A stretch of DNA of 31,569 bases from Saksenaea vasiformis B4078 (lineage: Eukaryota; Mucoromycota; Mucoromycetes; Mucorales; Saksenaeaceae): NCBI GenBank assembly GCA_000697055.1, contig JNDT01001647.1, positions 1 through 31,569 on the forward strand, given 5' to 3'. This document shows, piece by piece, positions 1 to 11,483 of this stretch (position 1 is its first letter; every line of letters starts with the position of its first letter). A program made the translations under genes and the position numbers. The notes under the pieces are model-generated. The model was not told the origin of the DNA, did no database searches, and worked only from the letters and a program-made list of their open reading frames with translations.

Positions 1-1782
1 ATCGACGAGTATGTTCACCATTTCTTCCATGGCCCTCTGTCTGCCCTGATAGTCTCTGAATCGGCTTTCTGCCGTCGATGGACCGTAAAAACCAAAGAGC
101 TGCTCCAAGTGCTGGTATACATAACGGATATGGTCATTGTAGCGCTCTTCAAGCTGCGTCTTCCCTGTAGGCATCTCCGTTTCAATATCTTTGATGCGAC
201 CAGTCTTCTTTGCAGCATCCATCGCTCGTTGACGTCGAAATGCTCCAGTATAGGTATAATACTCTGCTGTCGAGCAACGACGGATTTCATGAGAGTTCGT
301 TCCCTCGCCGTATGATGCGGTAAAGACCTGGCTGACCCCTGGATCAATAGCACACGGAAGGAAATGTTTTTGGATCTCTGTTTGCGTGAAATCGTCGACA
401 GAAAGCTCCGTATCCTGCACCCTGGAAACATTTTTTGCCCTTGCGAACTGCAAGTCGACCGCGAAACCGTCAGTCAATATTTGATTAGTGAACATGTATC
501 TTTCGGAATTTTGGAGGGATTCGATGCTACGTGAAAAAAATCAGCGACATCTCCTTACATGAGCGTTACCTTTGAAACCCTAATCTGGAGAAATCCAGAA
601 CGTCGTAGAACAGTTTCAAATGATCCTCGTGAGTGGTCCCAGCTTTGCGAGATACAAGGCTGCCGAGAGTTTTGGCATCGATGGTAATAAACCGCCACTG
701 GAACGATTCGCTTGGTGTCAGGCCAAAAAGACGTGGTAAATCCTTCGACTGCGTAGACTTGGTCGCTTGCTGATGCATGTTGTCATACAGTTCCAGAATT
801 TGCCGTAAAGCTGGAATATACTTCCCGGGAGAAGCAGATATCGCTTCTTTAGTCGCTGGTTTTGGGACTATCTCTTCCAACTCCTGGCATACAGCTTCGA
901 CCGCCGTTTTGATATCGACAGGAACATTCTCGGAAATAGAATGAGGCCAACGAGGTTCACCTCCGGCAATCCCTTCAAAGATATAGTCATTGGAAATTTC
1001 TTTTGCTAGCTTACGGCTTCGGTTCTGCTATACTGTAAGTAAAAAGATAACACAAATGGAATACGTACAGGTAAAAGAAATTTCAATTGATAGACGGCAT
1101 AAAAAAATATTCGATTCTCAAATGTCTCGACGACATGGTTTGAGTACGCTGTGGCAAGCGTCACACATGCGGCAGAAAGTATGTTGCTGCAGCGTTCCTG
1201 CCGCGTCAGCCGGTATAAGCTGTTCGGGTGGTTGGTACAAAATGTTCTCCAATTTTGTATAATATCGCTCGGCAGCTTGTCATTAATACTGGTAATCTCC
1301 TTCCCAAGAACAAGTTGGCATATGGAATACCAAAAATTTTGCGTAAAGAGGTACGGTGCGATTTCTTCACGAGCATGCTTGATGATATACCAGTTGACGA
1401 ACAACTGCGCCCGTATTATCACATTTCTGGACAGGTTACATAACCTTGTAACCTTTTCGTGGAGTGTATGTTGGTATGCAAGACGAACGATCTTGTCAAA
1501 CGGTAATTTCCTGGTAAACTTTTCGTTGTCTTTTCCCAACTTGTCATAAACAGTCTGTTTCATCGTCAATTTATGCTTCGGGCACTGCGAGGACCTTGAA
1601 CTTCGATGCTCGTTTGAGCCGCAGGAAGGGCAAGACGGTGGAGGCAAACTTTCATTTGCGCTTGCAGACGCTTTCGTGTTCCTTCCCCGTTTCTTTGCTT
1701 TGGATGATTCGGCTTGTTCTTCGATGGTCAACTTCCTTCTCGTACCAACTACAGGTTGCTTATTTAGCAAAAGGAAATCTTT
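1..1782 (-). CDS. Fanzor (eukaryotic TnpB-like RNA-guided nuclease), partial, left copy
   Basis: Three exons fit in phase: 1069-1782, 570-1027 and 1-526 (continuing past the window edge), with introns GTACGT..TATAG and GTAACG..CGTAG. Exon 1 holds a C-x2-C...H...C knuckle (CPSCGSNEH..CPKHK) and a helical region that aligns with the second copy at 15.1-15.9 kb. Exon 2 carries FRLxxL-type strand motifs ending in an ID..TLG segment, also shared with that copy. Exon 3 carries the TDGFAVDLQF stretch followed by RuvC-I (AIDPGVSQVF, catalytic Asp at 343-345) and the HEIRRCSTAEYY block. The family is TnpB/Fanzor (RuvC plus C-terminal zinc ribbon), transposon-encoded RNA-guided DNA nucleases. The RuvC-II, zinc ribbon and RuvC-III parts lie outside the window. 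No ATG starts this frame; an in-frame TAA lies at 1783-1785, so the 5' end is unresolved. Past that stop no disruption is seen, so this copy is better preserved than the right one. Confidence 0.83.
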
Positions 1783-1785
1783 TTA

Positions 1786-2080
1786 AATATGATCACCAGT
1801 TATCCTTCCATAGTTGGCATTTTTTGGGCACACCTTGTATCTCTTATTCGGATGTCCAAGGCCGCTGCAGTCCTTACAGACAACTAAGATCGAGATGTTC
1901 AGAAAGATTAAGCTCGCTATCAATGTGAAAGGTACTTTTTGTTCTCTCTTCCTTTTCTGCTTTTAATTTCAAAATTCGCGAATGTTTTCTATATGTGATC
2001 AAGGAGTGCACCGACAAGTTAACCACGCGAACGATTAACCAGAGTGTTACGTAGATAACTTCAGTCAAGGTAAGCTCCAT
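1786..2080 (-). pseudogene. 5' coding remnant of the left Fanzor gene (zinc-knuckle segment)
   Basis: Upstream of the in-frame TAA at 1783-1785 the same frame continues as a second cysteine knuckle (VCKDCSGLGH..KVCPKN), a C-x2-C-x4-GH-x6-C pattern. Just upstream, in a frame shifted by one base, an ATG at 2080 opens a lysine/glutamate-rich stretch (RILKLKAEKEERTKS) like the KKRLKKQLAAEEE stretch upstream of the right copy. The likeliest reading is the original N-terminus of the gene, broken by one frameshift near 1885 and one nonsense codon; an unrecognised short intron is the alternative. Which bases are really exon cannot be settled by eye. Confidence 0.4.
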
Positions 2081-2479
2081 GTTAAAAGAGAAAGGGAATA
2101 GAAGACGTCAAAGAGAATAGGGTAAAGGTAGGCTAGGTGAGAAGAAGAGGAAAAAGAGAAGACTGTTTTTCGCTTTTGACAACTTTTGCAATGTGTCGAG
2201 ACTTCCCACTTGAATGGACTCCGCTAACAGGCTTATCTTTTCAACGTTGAAATATTGATTGGAGGTCATAATGTAGCTTTGGAGTGGATTACTGACCTTG
2301 GTAACTATCATTGGCCTTGATAGCCAAGTTGCGATACACTCCAAATCTTGGCCTTCCCTTTATCTCACGCTCAGAATTATCTACTTCAATTTTTGGACCT
2401 GCTCGTACTGTAGACAGCAGCAATGAATACGGTACCACGCCGATCCACATCTGGCAATCTGATGATGAAAGTAGCATGC

Positions 2480-3400
2480 TTTCCTTGTCGATACCAGACC
2501 TTCTTTGTATATGAAGATAGATACAGCTTTGTCAACAGAAACATTATTTTTAATGAAAGTCGGTTCTTGTATCGTTCTTCTCGGTAATGCTAAGACTCGA
2601 CCAGAATTCCTTGTTTCAGGAAGCTTTTACAGCTTCTTGAAAGTTATAGGGCATTTATTAATTAATTACATGTCTATGCAAAGCTTCTCCTTATACCAAT
2701 CAGGATAGAAGTCACGTTTTTATGCAAACTAGTCTACCAGAAAGCGGAAGTGAGCTTCAGTCAGCCTACTAGAAGGCCTAATGTATTTCCTCTGGGTGGT
2801 AAGCTCCAGCACGAACAAAAAAAAAGGACACCTCGCGCAAGGCATTCCCTCAAACCAGGGAGACGTCTTTCTTCATCCCGGTTGTACATTTTGATATAAT
2901 GTTGTGCAATTCGGGCATTTATACCTGTGATGAATGCTGCTTCTTTGCTGTTCGTCCTTCTTCAATCACCAAATCAAACATCTTTTCGATTTGCTGCGGG
3001 TGTGTTTTCTATAGGAAGCATTCGTTCTAGCTTTATGCTCACGCTACACACATAGTCTATCTGGAAAATGGATAAAGCCTGTTAAGCTTTCATCTCTGTT
3101 ATCATCAGAAAATACTGGGGCTTCTGTCAATGTACGCATTCGCATAAGGTTGATGTCTACATGACTACCTCCTTCCCGCCATCTTTCAGTTAAAACGAAT
3201 GGATTTGAACGAGACAGTTCTGTCTACTCATTTTGTATATCATCCGCAAACATATCAACGTCAAATGACGTGACATCATTTACATTCGATGGAGCGCCAT
3301 CAGCCTCCATGTGTTCACGTAAAGCGTTCGTGTCGACCCTTTTCTTTGCAAATGGAATGGTTCGCGCCTTGACGACTTGAGTTTTGCATTAAGTCGCTTC
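2480..3400 (-). pseudogene. Decayed IS630-like (Tc1/mariner superfamily) transposase relic
   Basis: Reading on minus from high to low coordinate, pieces of a transposase appear in order across several frames: an open acidic N-terminal region at about 3036-3380 with one internal TAG; a helix-turn-helix segment at about 2895-2990 (MFDLVIEEGRTAKKAAFITG); a linker RPSSRLTEAHFRFLVD at 2731-2778; and KLPETRNSGRVLAL at 2586-2628. The last motif closely matches KLPAARNSDRVIAW in the relic at 27.9 kb, which ties this sequence to the same family. Below about 2500 no clear DDE motif remains. Stops and frameshifts are frequent, so this is a dead copy. Terminal repeats were not found. Confidence 0.6.
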
Positions 3401-4110
3401 GGTGATGGATTTCTCAGTATCCCATCGGAAGCAGTAAAAACCTCTCGCGGTAAGGACAGGTTCCACCCAAGATGATGTGTACTCAAAGGGACGCATGAAT
3501 TCTTTCTTTTTTTTTTCTTTGGCTCTGTTTTCTTTATTACATCCCCGGTACGTACTGGGACTGACTATACATACGGGATTACTCATGTCTGTTTGTTTAT
3601 TGTTCAGACTCATGGTCGTTAAACTCACAAAGCCGGCTATAAGCCGTGCCGATCCAATCTCGCCGTCCGAACCGGTCAAGGTGCGGGGCTGGCCCCTGTC
3701 GAATGGCAGGAGTGCCCTTGGGGGTCAGGTAAAAAAACGTCAAAACCTGTTTCATTTACTAACTGTGAATGCCATTTTATGTCGCTCCAATAAATTATAC
3801 GTCCACTGAAGGCCAAGTTGATATGAGTAAACGTATGATTTCGTTGCCAATTCATTAACTAATGCCCAATATTTGATTTCCTCCTTAGTGCAAACTTGGC
3901 ACTTGATGGGCGCATAATCTATTTAGAGTAGCTTAAAATAGTGTTCAATAAACAATACGTCCTCTCAACTTTGGCTGAGTGCTCTCAATTCGAATGGCAA
4001 TACGCGCCTGACGGAAATTTTCCATGGCGGTGTGTTGTTTGAGTCTCCGAAGCTTCTCCCAAATTCCAAACCGGACAAGCGTGGGCTGTTTACAACCTTA
4101 TTCCTTGACA
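3401..4110. other. Intergenic stretch upstream of the NudC gene
   Basis: No convincing gene. It contains a T-rich tract near 3500-3520 and short open frames without recognisable motifs. The 5' region of the NudC gene, including an in-frame upstream ATG at 4024, lies at its end. Confidence 0.5.
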
Positions 4111-4941
4111 ATGAGTGATCAAAAGAAGTACGATGACATGACACCGGAAGAACGTGAGGCGTTCGACAAGGAAGAAAGAGCGCGCGAGGAGGCAGAACAA
4201 GCGCAATTGCCGTACAAGTAAGCCTATATGCGTACGAGAGCACACACCATTTAATACCAGTCCTTATTAGATGGAAACAAACACTTCAAGATGTTGATGT
4301 GACGATCCCCGTGCCAAAAGGCACACGTGGCCGTGATCTCGAAGTTGTGATTAAAAAGAAACAGATCAAAGTGGCACTTAAAGGTCAGCCGGCTCTAATC
4401 GAGGTAAAGGAAGATAAACTTTTGACATGGGGAATGTTTTCCCTACTGAATCAGCATAGGGTGAATTATGCAAAGAGATTCGCGTGGACGACTCCACATG
4501 GACTTTGGGTAAATCTATTTCGTTTATCTTGTATACATATTTACCTGTTGAATAGACAACCAAGAAGAAGTGAACGTGCACCTTGAAAAGAGCAATCAAA
4601 TGACATGGTGGGAAAACGTCGTTACCACCGCTCCTAAAATCAACACAAAAAAGATCCAGCCGGAAAATTCTAAATTGGATGAGTTGGATGGTGAAACCCG
4701 AGCTATGGTCGAGAAAATGATGGTATACCCTTAATACGACCAGATCAGAAAAGATTTATTGGATGTATTAGTTTGATCAACGTCAAAAAGCAATGGGAAA
4801 GCCTGATAGCGACACTCTCAAAAAGCAAGAAATGTTCGAAAAATTCAAGACGCAACATCCCGAAATGGATGTAAGTAACACAGTTTTTAGATTAAGCAAA
4901 GACTAAATGTACCACAGTTTAGCAAAGCAAAGTTTACATGA
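4111..4941 (+). CDS. nudC: NudC-family nuclear movement protein (CS domain co-chaperone)
   Basis: Six exons join in phase: 4111-4217, 4271-4403, 4460-4508, 4556-4722, 4772-4870 and 4918-4941, giving 192 residues, the usual size for fungal NudC. The N-terminus is a charged helix ([18 protein letters not shown]); the CS (p23-like) domain spans about residues 33-125 with the hallmark [17 protein letters not shown] and TWWENVV; the C-terminal helix carries [28 protein letters not shown] and the ending HPEMDFSKAKF, all typical of NudC. The family acts as an HSP90-associated co-chaperone for dynein/LIS1-dependent nuclear positioning in the cytoplasm. The start at 4111 is preferred to the in-frame ATG at 4024 because the conserved sequence begins there. 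The final 24-bp exon overlaps an antisense open frame. Confidence 0.93.
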
Positions 4942-5453
4942 AAGGGCAGTAGGTTGAACTGTTATACATAAAGTAATCAATTTTATCCAGATGTACCGTG
5001 CTTTGCAATCGGACCGATAGGATAGATGCCACGTAACGGTTTAATTTATTGGAGTCATTGTTCTTAAAACGTATGTCAAAACACATGATGTATGTTCGTA
5101 ATGGTGCTGGTGTTCGTGTTCTAAGTTGCGCTCTATGTTGGAAATCATATCTCCCAAATACATGTGCTATCCTGTCTGGGAATTTCGTGGTACATGTGCC
5201 GTCTTCGTGTTGGCCATACCGACGCATGTTACTTTGGCCAGCGTCGATATTTCCAACCGGGAACTCTTGAGATATGTGTAGAACAATTTGTTGAAGGTAG
5301 ACGACTTTGATTTGTTGTGATAACAAAGAGTGAACCCGAAGAACGAGTAAACGTGAGTCTAAAGTTGATTCAAGGTCGTTAGCTGATGATAGAGAAAGAC
5401 TGTCGGTCCTCCCACCATCTTGTGACAATGATAAACAACGGAACTATGGTTTT
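4934..5453 (-). CDS. Unidentified open frame antisense to the NudC 3' end
   Basis: The frame is open for about 170 codons from a TAG at 5454 down to a stop at 4934. No ATG occurs before residue NM near the middle, so a real gene would need an upstream exon; a CATAG acceptor preceded by a CTAAT-like branch site at about 5452-5475 would suit. The central part (EFPVGNIDAGQSNMRRYGQH and FPDRIAHVFGRYDFQH) has a protein-like composition, but I recognise no family. It overlaps the last 8 bases of NudC on the other strand. It may be a genuine spliced gene, a relic, or a chance frame. Confidence 0.25.
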
Positions 5454-5744
5454 TATTAGTTGTGGATAGGTGTGTTGACACGGTTCATCTCAACACATTT
5501 CTATATTTACAGCCCTTAACAAGAAATAGTCGTTTTCGAAACCACGGGATTATAGTGGTATTCCAGCGTAGTCAGCGAATATACAGAGCAATCAATGATT
5601 CGTATTTTTTTTTTCTTGCACAACGTTACGCTAAGGACTTGCTAGTGCTTCCTTCTCTTTTAAACGTCATGAAAACCGTAAAAAGAAAAAGGCACAAACT
5701 GTATGAATGTAAACGTTTATAAGGGGTCAAAGATTATTACAGTA

Positions 5745-8700
5745 TCATAGTGATTTAAAATATTGGTGTTCCTAGTGCGACATGTTGGTTAGACAGTTAC
5801 TCCTTCACTTTTCTTTTCTTTTTTTTTTTTTACTCACGAGTAAGGTAGATGAATTCCCTCGTTTCGCAGGGTCGCGACTCAGTAGTGTGAGAATTAGTTG
5901 CTGAGTATTCACATTAGGTATCCGTCGATGGAGCTGTGGAATTTCAATCTCTTTCTGTTCATTCCATCGTAAACCATTATTCAGAATAGGTGTAGAAGGT
6001 GAAGGGTGTGATATAAAGTGTAGTATAGTTTCATCCTTGATGTTGTTCGCAAACAGCGGCTGCTTTGTCTCAAGTTCCTGTAATTGATGTTAGTTATGGA
6101 CATATCTTATCACGTCAAATCATACGTAGATAACACATCCAAGCGCCCAAAGGTCAACACTTGCGGTTGCCACGACGCCGTTAGCACCTTCCAATCCATA
6201 GGTTGTGGCTCGCGCGACTTCAGGAGGACAATAGCGTGGCGTAATCACACCAACGCATTCTTCTCCGATCGTACGACTTGCTTCAAAATCGATAAGTTTC
6301 CATGACCGGCTGCCGCTAAGCATGATGTTGCTCGGTTTGAGATCGCAAAAAGCAATCCCTATCAGCTACATTAGGCCACGACAGGCAACAGGCAATATTT
6401 TACCTTTACTGTGACACCAATGTAAACATTCGAGGATACCTCTTCCAATTGACCTCTTTACATCGTTCGACCATGATATACTGGAATCACGTTTTGCGCG
6501 ATGTATTTTTGTTGCTAGTGTATCTTCTAATCGTTCCATGACGGTTATATATTTAATATTTATGTCGTCCTCATTTCGTTCATTCGCGTGGTCGCTATCG
6601 GTCGACTGAGCAGCATTTTCGTCTTGAATTGTTAAAACTTCTACAAGTTCCACGATATGCGTCGAACGGAGCTTTGTCAATGCGCGACATTCTCTTTCCC
6701 ACGCTTCGCGTCGTTTAAACAGTTTGATCACTGCGTTTGTTTTTTCGTCCACTCTACGAACATACAGAATGCTGTTTGTTGGTCCTACAATCGGTGGTCG
6801 TGTCATATCAACTTCGTAACGTCGAGGTAGCATGTCGATCAGCGGGGTTAGCGCTAATAATCGTGAACGGCGTGCGTCTTCCGTATTATCGCTAGCAGAA
6901 GAAGAGGACGTCGGATTTGGACTCTGGGTGTGGCCGTTGCGTTGCTCTTTCGATTCATTTATGATGTCGTTGGATCCTTCTCCATTCTCCGATGTTTCGC
7001 TTTCTGATATTCCGTTTACCTGTCCTAAATTAGCTAGCATCCCTAGAGGGCTAACGGCGTCGTAAATATTAACATCCTCCTGATGCTGGAACGCGGTGTT
7101 AGACAGGCAATTATCGTAATCTATTTCGGCTGCTTTATGAGATACTGTCCGAGCTAATGGAACGTTGATAGAAGAAGAAGGGTGTTGATGGTGTGTTAAA
7201 GGAATGGGGTGACTACTACCTTCACCCCTGTTTCCCCATGTGACACCGCTGGCAGACCCTGTGGCCGTCGTTGCGATACTGAATTGTTTGCTTGCGGACG
7301 GAATATACTTAATTGGAGTATCTCCTCCAAGAGATAGAGAATCTGCAAGTGTCCATGCTTCCTCGTCCTCCTCATGCTTCGTCTGCTCGGTTCCATCCTT
7401 TCGGGTTGCCGGGAAGGACTCGTGTGCGACTGCGACGGCGCGAGGTACCCCTGCGGCAGTACTATCCCCATACGTCTGGATGCTTCGAAGCACTTCCATA
7501 CTGCTACTCAATGGTGCACCCACAGATTCGGTCATGTTGATCGAGGTGGGACTGGTCGGCGTGTAATGCTCAATAGGAACGCTGCGATTTCTTTTATGTA
7601 CTGCAAATCGTGAGGCAGGTTGCGAAAATTCGTTCGGTTTTTGACTCAGAATTTCGTTCGGTATCTGTCCCTGACCATGCATTTCGTTGAGGATTTCTGG
7701 TGTTAACAGTACTTTACTATTACGGGTTGAATTGCGGGGGCTGCCAAGACTTCGGGCTGTCATTGCATCATCGAGGCCTGCTGTCGTGGAAGTTGGTGAG
7801 AGCACACCTGTCATAACCTTATCGGTATCCCCTAACTCTGAACGACGGTTGAACGAATTCTGCATACTGCTGGTGCCGGTCCATGCCTTCGAAACGCGTT
7901 TCGGTCCGTAAGGTGTCATTAAATTAGCGTCAGAGCGCGATGGGTCGCTTGGATCGTTGTACGACATGTAATCTTCCTCGTATCCATCGTTGCGCCAATA
8001 AAACGGATTGTCGTTGAGATTGTCCATTTTTTCGGATTCATCTGCCTGCGATTTCTCTTGTTTTGTCTTTCGTCTTCGCAAGAAAAATAATAACAAGCCG
8101 GCGATAATGGCTGCTCCAGCCACGGCTCCAATGACAACGCCGGCGATCCCTCCTTTACTTAGGCCCGAATCGGACCCTCCTCCTCCGGCGTTCCCACCAA
8201 ATGGCAGATCGGATGGTGAATAGCCTGTGGTGGCTACCTTTGTCCAGCTCCATGCATTGGTGTCAAGGACATACATGGAAGAATCATTGTTTGCACCTGT
8301 ACCCCATCCTCCATAAATGTATATCCGCTTCGTCTTCGGATCTAAAGCAGCTGTATGACCTAAAAGTCAAATTAGATCAGCTGAAGAATTTATCCAATTC
8401 TCCATTTCTGGTTACCCATTCGTTGGTTTGGGCTATCTCCTCTATTGGCCATATTCATTTTCTCCCATGTAAGTGTGGGATAGTTCGCTGCATTGAGAAC
8501 CCAGACGTCGGAGTCGTATGGCTGAGTGATACCACCGCCGAACATGACCATTTTGTCTTGCAAACATGTTGATGTATGTAATCTTCTTGGACCTGGTGCG
8601 GCGCCGTTTGTCGAGCCCACCGATACTTGAAGGTTCCAGCCTCTTCGTCCAAGCTCATAAATAAATACGTTCTGATTGAAGGCATTAAGAATAGTGTCAC

Positions 8701-9549
8701 GTAATAAATCTAACTTACTTGGGTGGCATCTCCAGGATTTCCTGTGGATGTGCCGCCAAATGTGACCAGGCAGTTACAGGAAGGTATGTAACAAGTGGTG
8801 TGATCAGCAACAGCAGCGCCATTTGAACCACTTGACCACGCAAATGAATTAGCATCCAGCAAATACAAGCTATTAAGAACGGAGTTCGTTTGTGGATAAC
8901 CATTTGCATCAACGCCCAGACCACCATAGGTGTACACGGTGTTGTTAATCAATATCATAGAAAAACCAGCTGCTCGACTAGGCGATTCTGCCACTGAATT
9001 TGTGGTCAGTATGGCAAGTTGTTAACGTAAAGTATATACACTTACTCGGGGTAGGGAAACTCCAGCTCCAGCTATTGGTATCTAATTTCTGCAGCATGCC
9101 AGCAGTGCCTCCAAGAGTGGTGTTTCCGACTACAGCAAGCATCTGTCCTGTACTCGGTAGTTCGGTCGCACCGAAGAAAATTTGCGACCTGATTTCTGTC
9201 CCGGCCTGCGTCTGAACTTGCGGCTGATACCAAGATCCGTTGCGGGAATCCCAGACCCACATATCATTCGACCCAGCAATAGCTTGGTTATAATTGGCTG
9301 TCGGGTCTTTTGCGCCACCGTAGACGATTACATAGGGGTCAATGTAAGCTAATGAAAGAATGAACAAGTCAGAAGTGATGACATGGCGTTGAGAAGAGAT
9401 AAGGTACCTGCGACATGACCGGCTCTCCAAGGAACATTTGTCTGTATAAGACCAAGTTGGGGATTATACGGGAGATTACCAGAGGCGGTTTGTGCGCGTC
9501 CACCGCCGCTGATAAGACCGATCAAGAATATAACATTCCGTAATGCCAT
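5745..9549 (-). CDS. Kelch-repeat, single-pass membrane protein with C-terminal kinase domain (receptor-kinase-like)
   Basis: Eight exons join in phase: 9408-9549, 9046-9348, 8719-8993, 8416-8671, 6404-8359, 6126-6358, 5838-6077 and 5745-5771, giving 1143 residues. Residues 1-20 are a signal peptide (MALRNVIFLIGLISGGGRAQ). Kelch blades run to about residue 370 (VIVYGG, VYTYGG, VMFGGG, IYIYGGWG). A helix at about 396-419 ends in RRRK, a stop-transfer signal. A low-complexity region of about 400 residues follows. The kinase domain covers about 838-1143: AVIK (Lys871), a Glu in WEREC, CDLKPSN (Asp983, Asn988), DFE (Asp1001), CPPE for APE, SVDLWALGC, RDPAKR and the terminal LLEHQYF. HRD is FCD and DFG is DFE, so it is atypical, but the Lys, both Asp and the Asn remain. 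Inferred role: cell-surface sensing through an extracellular propeller coupled to cytoplasmic signalling. ATG 9573 is an in-frame alternative start. Confidence 0.87.
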
Positions 9550-11124
9550 GGAATGGCGAGGGCGGTGAGACATCAGAAGTATGCGAAAGGGGAAAAAAAG
9601 GAAACCTAGGAAAAACATACATAAACGAGGGGTCTCTAGGATGTACGAGTAAAAAGGAACAATAGTTAGCGGGGATTTCCGTTATTTGACGCAAATCAGT
9701 TGCGATTTCCTTGTGTTACGGCAGTAGGATCATTGAAAATCACAGAACCACCAAAGTGATATACTGCATTCTCACGATGGATCTTGTTTACTTCCTTTTC
9801 TTATTTCTGTTGAAATTCACAGATCAATCAATTACTCCGTATTTTAGAAAATTCAATGCAATATGTTGTGATCTATTCATTGTTATCTGCATGAAGTGGT
9901 TGGATCCAAAAATGTACCATTGTCGTTTGCTCGTGTGTTCCTTTCCACTCTCCCCTTTTCTTAATTGTTAAAAGATAAGGCTTAAATGGGTAGTGGTGCA
10001 ACATTCCTATAGAGCAACATTCAAGGACGGTTTTACTCGTCTATATAAAGAAATGATCTACTTGTATGTTAGCGTCAGCTGAGGTGCTACAATTAAGTGG
10101 TTCGTATTGAACCATGGGTATATATAACTTACAACGAGACGCTTACTATAAACACATATTCATAAATGATTTATCTCTTTCTCTACAGATATACAGTCCG
10201 AGTCTATATAGAGTTCATGACAAATTCAGGGAACTAATCGAAATAGCGTATTACAAGATAGTCGGTTTATGATATATTTGATAATAACATAAATATCATA
10301 TACATAGGTAACTACGAAGTGCTCCATATTGTCATATGTCTTTGTTAATTTCTAGAAACCCACAATGACCCGATCGGGCAGTCGCGAAAGTGATCACGGT
10401 TCTAAAAGTTTTTCCTGACATTTGGTCGGAAATTATACGCTCAAGTTACACAGACGCAAACATGCTGGCATGTCAATTCTTTCCAAAGAACAACATCGCT
10501 TTTTCAAAAGAGCAACGGTCCTGACGATAGAATAACTTTCCAAGAGCCGGTACTCTTCTTTCTGCCTGGCAATCAACATATAGGTTTGGGGCGCGCCCGC
10601 TGGGTACTGTCTTCATCGAAGCATGCCAGTTATCGTTGTAAAACGCCTCCAGAGCCACCTACTGTTCCTTCCTTTTCCTTTTCTTTTCACTTTATCTTCT
10701 CTGAGATAGCTACTCTTCTCTTACTGTCGTTTCCCGACGGTAATGCTATTTCGGAGCGAGAATTGGCCACACTATATAAGATACGCTATTTGGTCCTGTA
10801 GTTGGTTTTTCTTCCTTCCGTCATAGTCTAAACGTTGAAAATGATCAACGGTATTTACGGATATGGACAAGACAATGCCATTGGTGCGCACCAGATAAGG
10901 AAATAGTTGCTAACCTACCTAGTATCTGTACAGTGAGTGCGGTTTGCCCATACGCATCGACGTGCCGCAGTAAATCATCCTCTGTACATTTGGGTTGAAG
11001 CAGTGAATAGTTCATTGATACGGTGGAGCAGCACTTGCAGTTGTCTCCATCGAGCAAGTGTGGCCAAAATTCTTAATCCTATCAAAAGCTGTAGTACTAA
11101 TATGGTCGTCCATTGGTTCCTAGA
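9550..11124. other. Intergenic DNA with no identified gene
   Basis: This is the region 5' of the kelch-kinase gene. Long AT-rich stretches (10100-10330) contain no open frame of note. A 61-codon minus frame at 10473-10658 and a 70-codon minus frame at 10845-11057 look weakly protein-like but have no ATG start, no recognised motif and no clear splice partner. A pyrimidine-rich stretch lies at about 10669-10700. Confidence 0.45.
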
Positions 11125-11125
11125 C

Positions 11126-11350
11126 TGCCTAAAGGGAGTTTGTCAGTTGAAATCAGTTACTGCTATCATTCAAGTGAATTTCGTTACATTCGTTTCGCCA
11201 TTCCCAGCGTATTCCTTATCACTCGTTTTCTTGAACAAATTGAAGGAGTACGTGGGCTGGCCTGGTACACTTGCAAATGTTTTCTCGATGGTGCTATTCA
11301 AATTCGGCCAATTCGTACAGGTCAAAGTAATTTGCCTGGAGGAGGCATAA
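11126..11350 (+). CDS. Possible 3' exons of an unidentified spliced gene
   Basis: A TACTAAT branch-like site at 11094 is followed by a CCTAG acceptor near 11125, and the frame that opens reads protein-like sequence (SVEISYCYHSSEFRYIRF). A GTACGT donor near 11249 and an ACAG acceptor near 11321 would remove 73 bases and end the protein at KVICLEEA-stop. Left unspliced, the same frame runs on to 11400. The upstream exon was not found and no family is recognised. The assignment rests only on splice signals and composition. Confidence 0.22.
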   Translation, partial: CLKGVCQLKSVTAIIQVNFVTFVSPFPAYSLSLVFLNKLKEYVGWPGTLANVFSMVLFKFGQFVQVKVICLEEA

Positions 11351-11483
11351 ATGTCAAGAATGAAGGAGGTTTGCTCGGACTAGTAAATAATAAGCGCTAA
11401 GAAGAGAATACATGTCATTCCACACGCGTATATACTGTCCCTATCTGCACGGTAGAGCAGACACAAGCATCTCATATCCGTTT

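Noticed and set aside
6832..8223. Several plus-strand open frames of 70-108 codons
   Set aside because: They are antisense shadows of the large kelch-kinase exon, which has consistent splice phases and clear domains.
10619..10632. CGTTGTAAAACG resembling a cloning-vector primer site
   Set aside because: The match is short and the flanks do not continue as vector sequence; coincidence.
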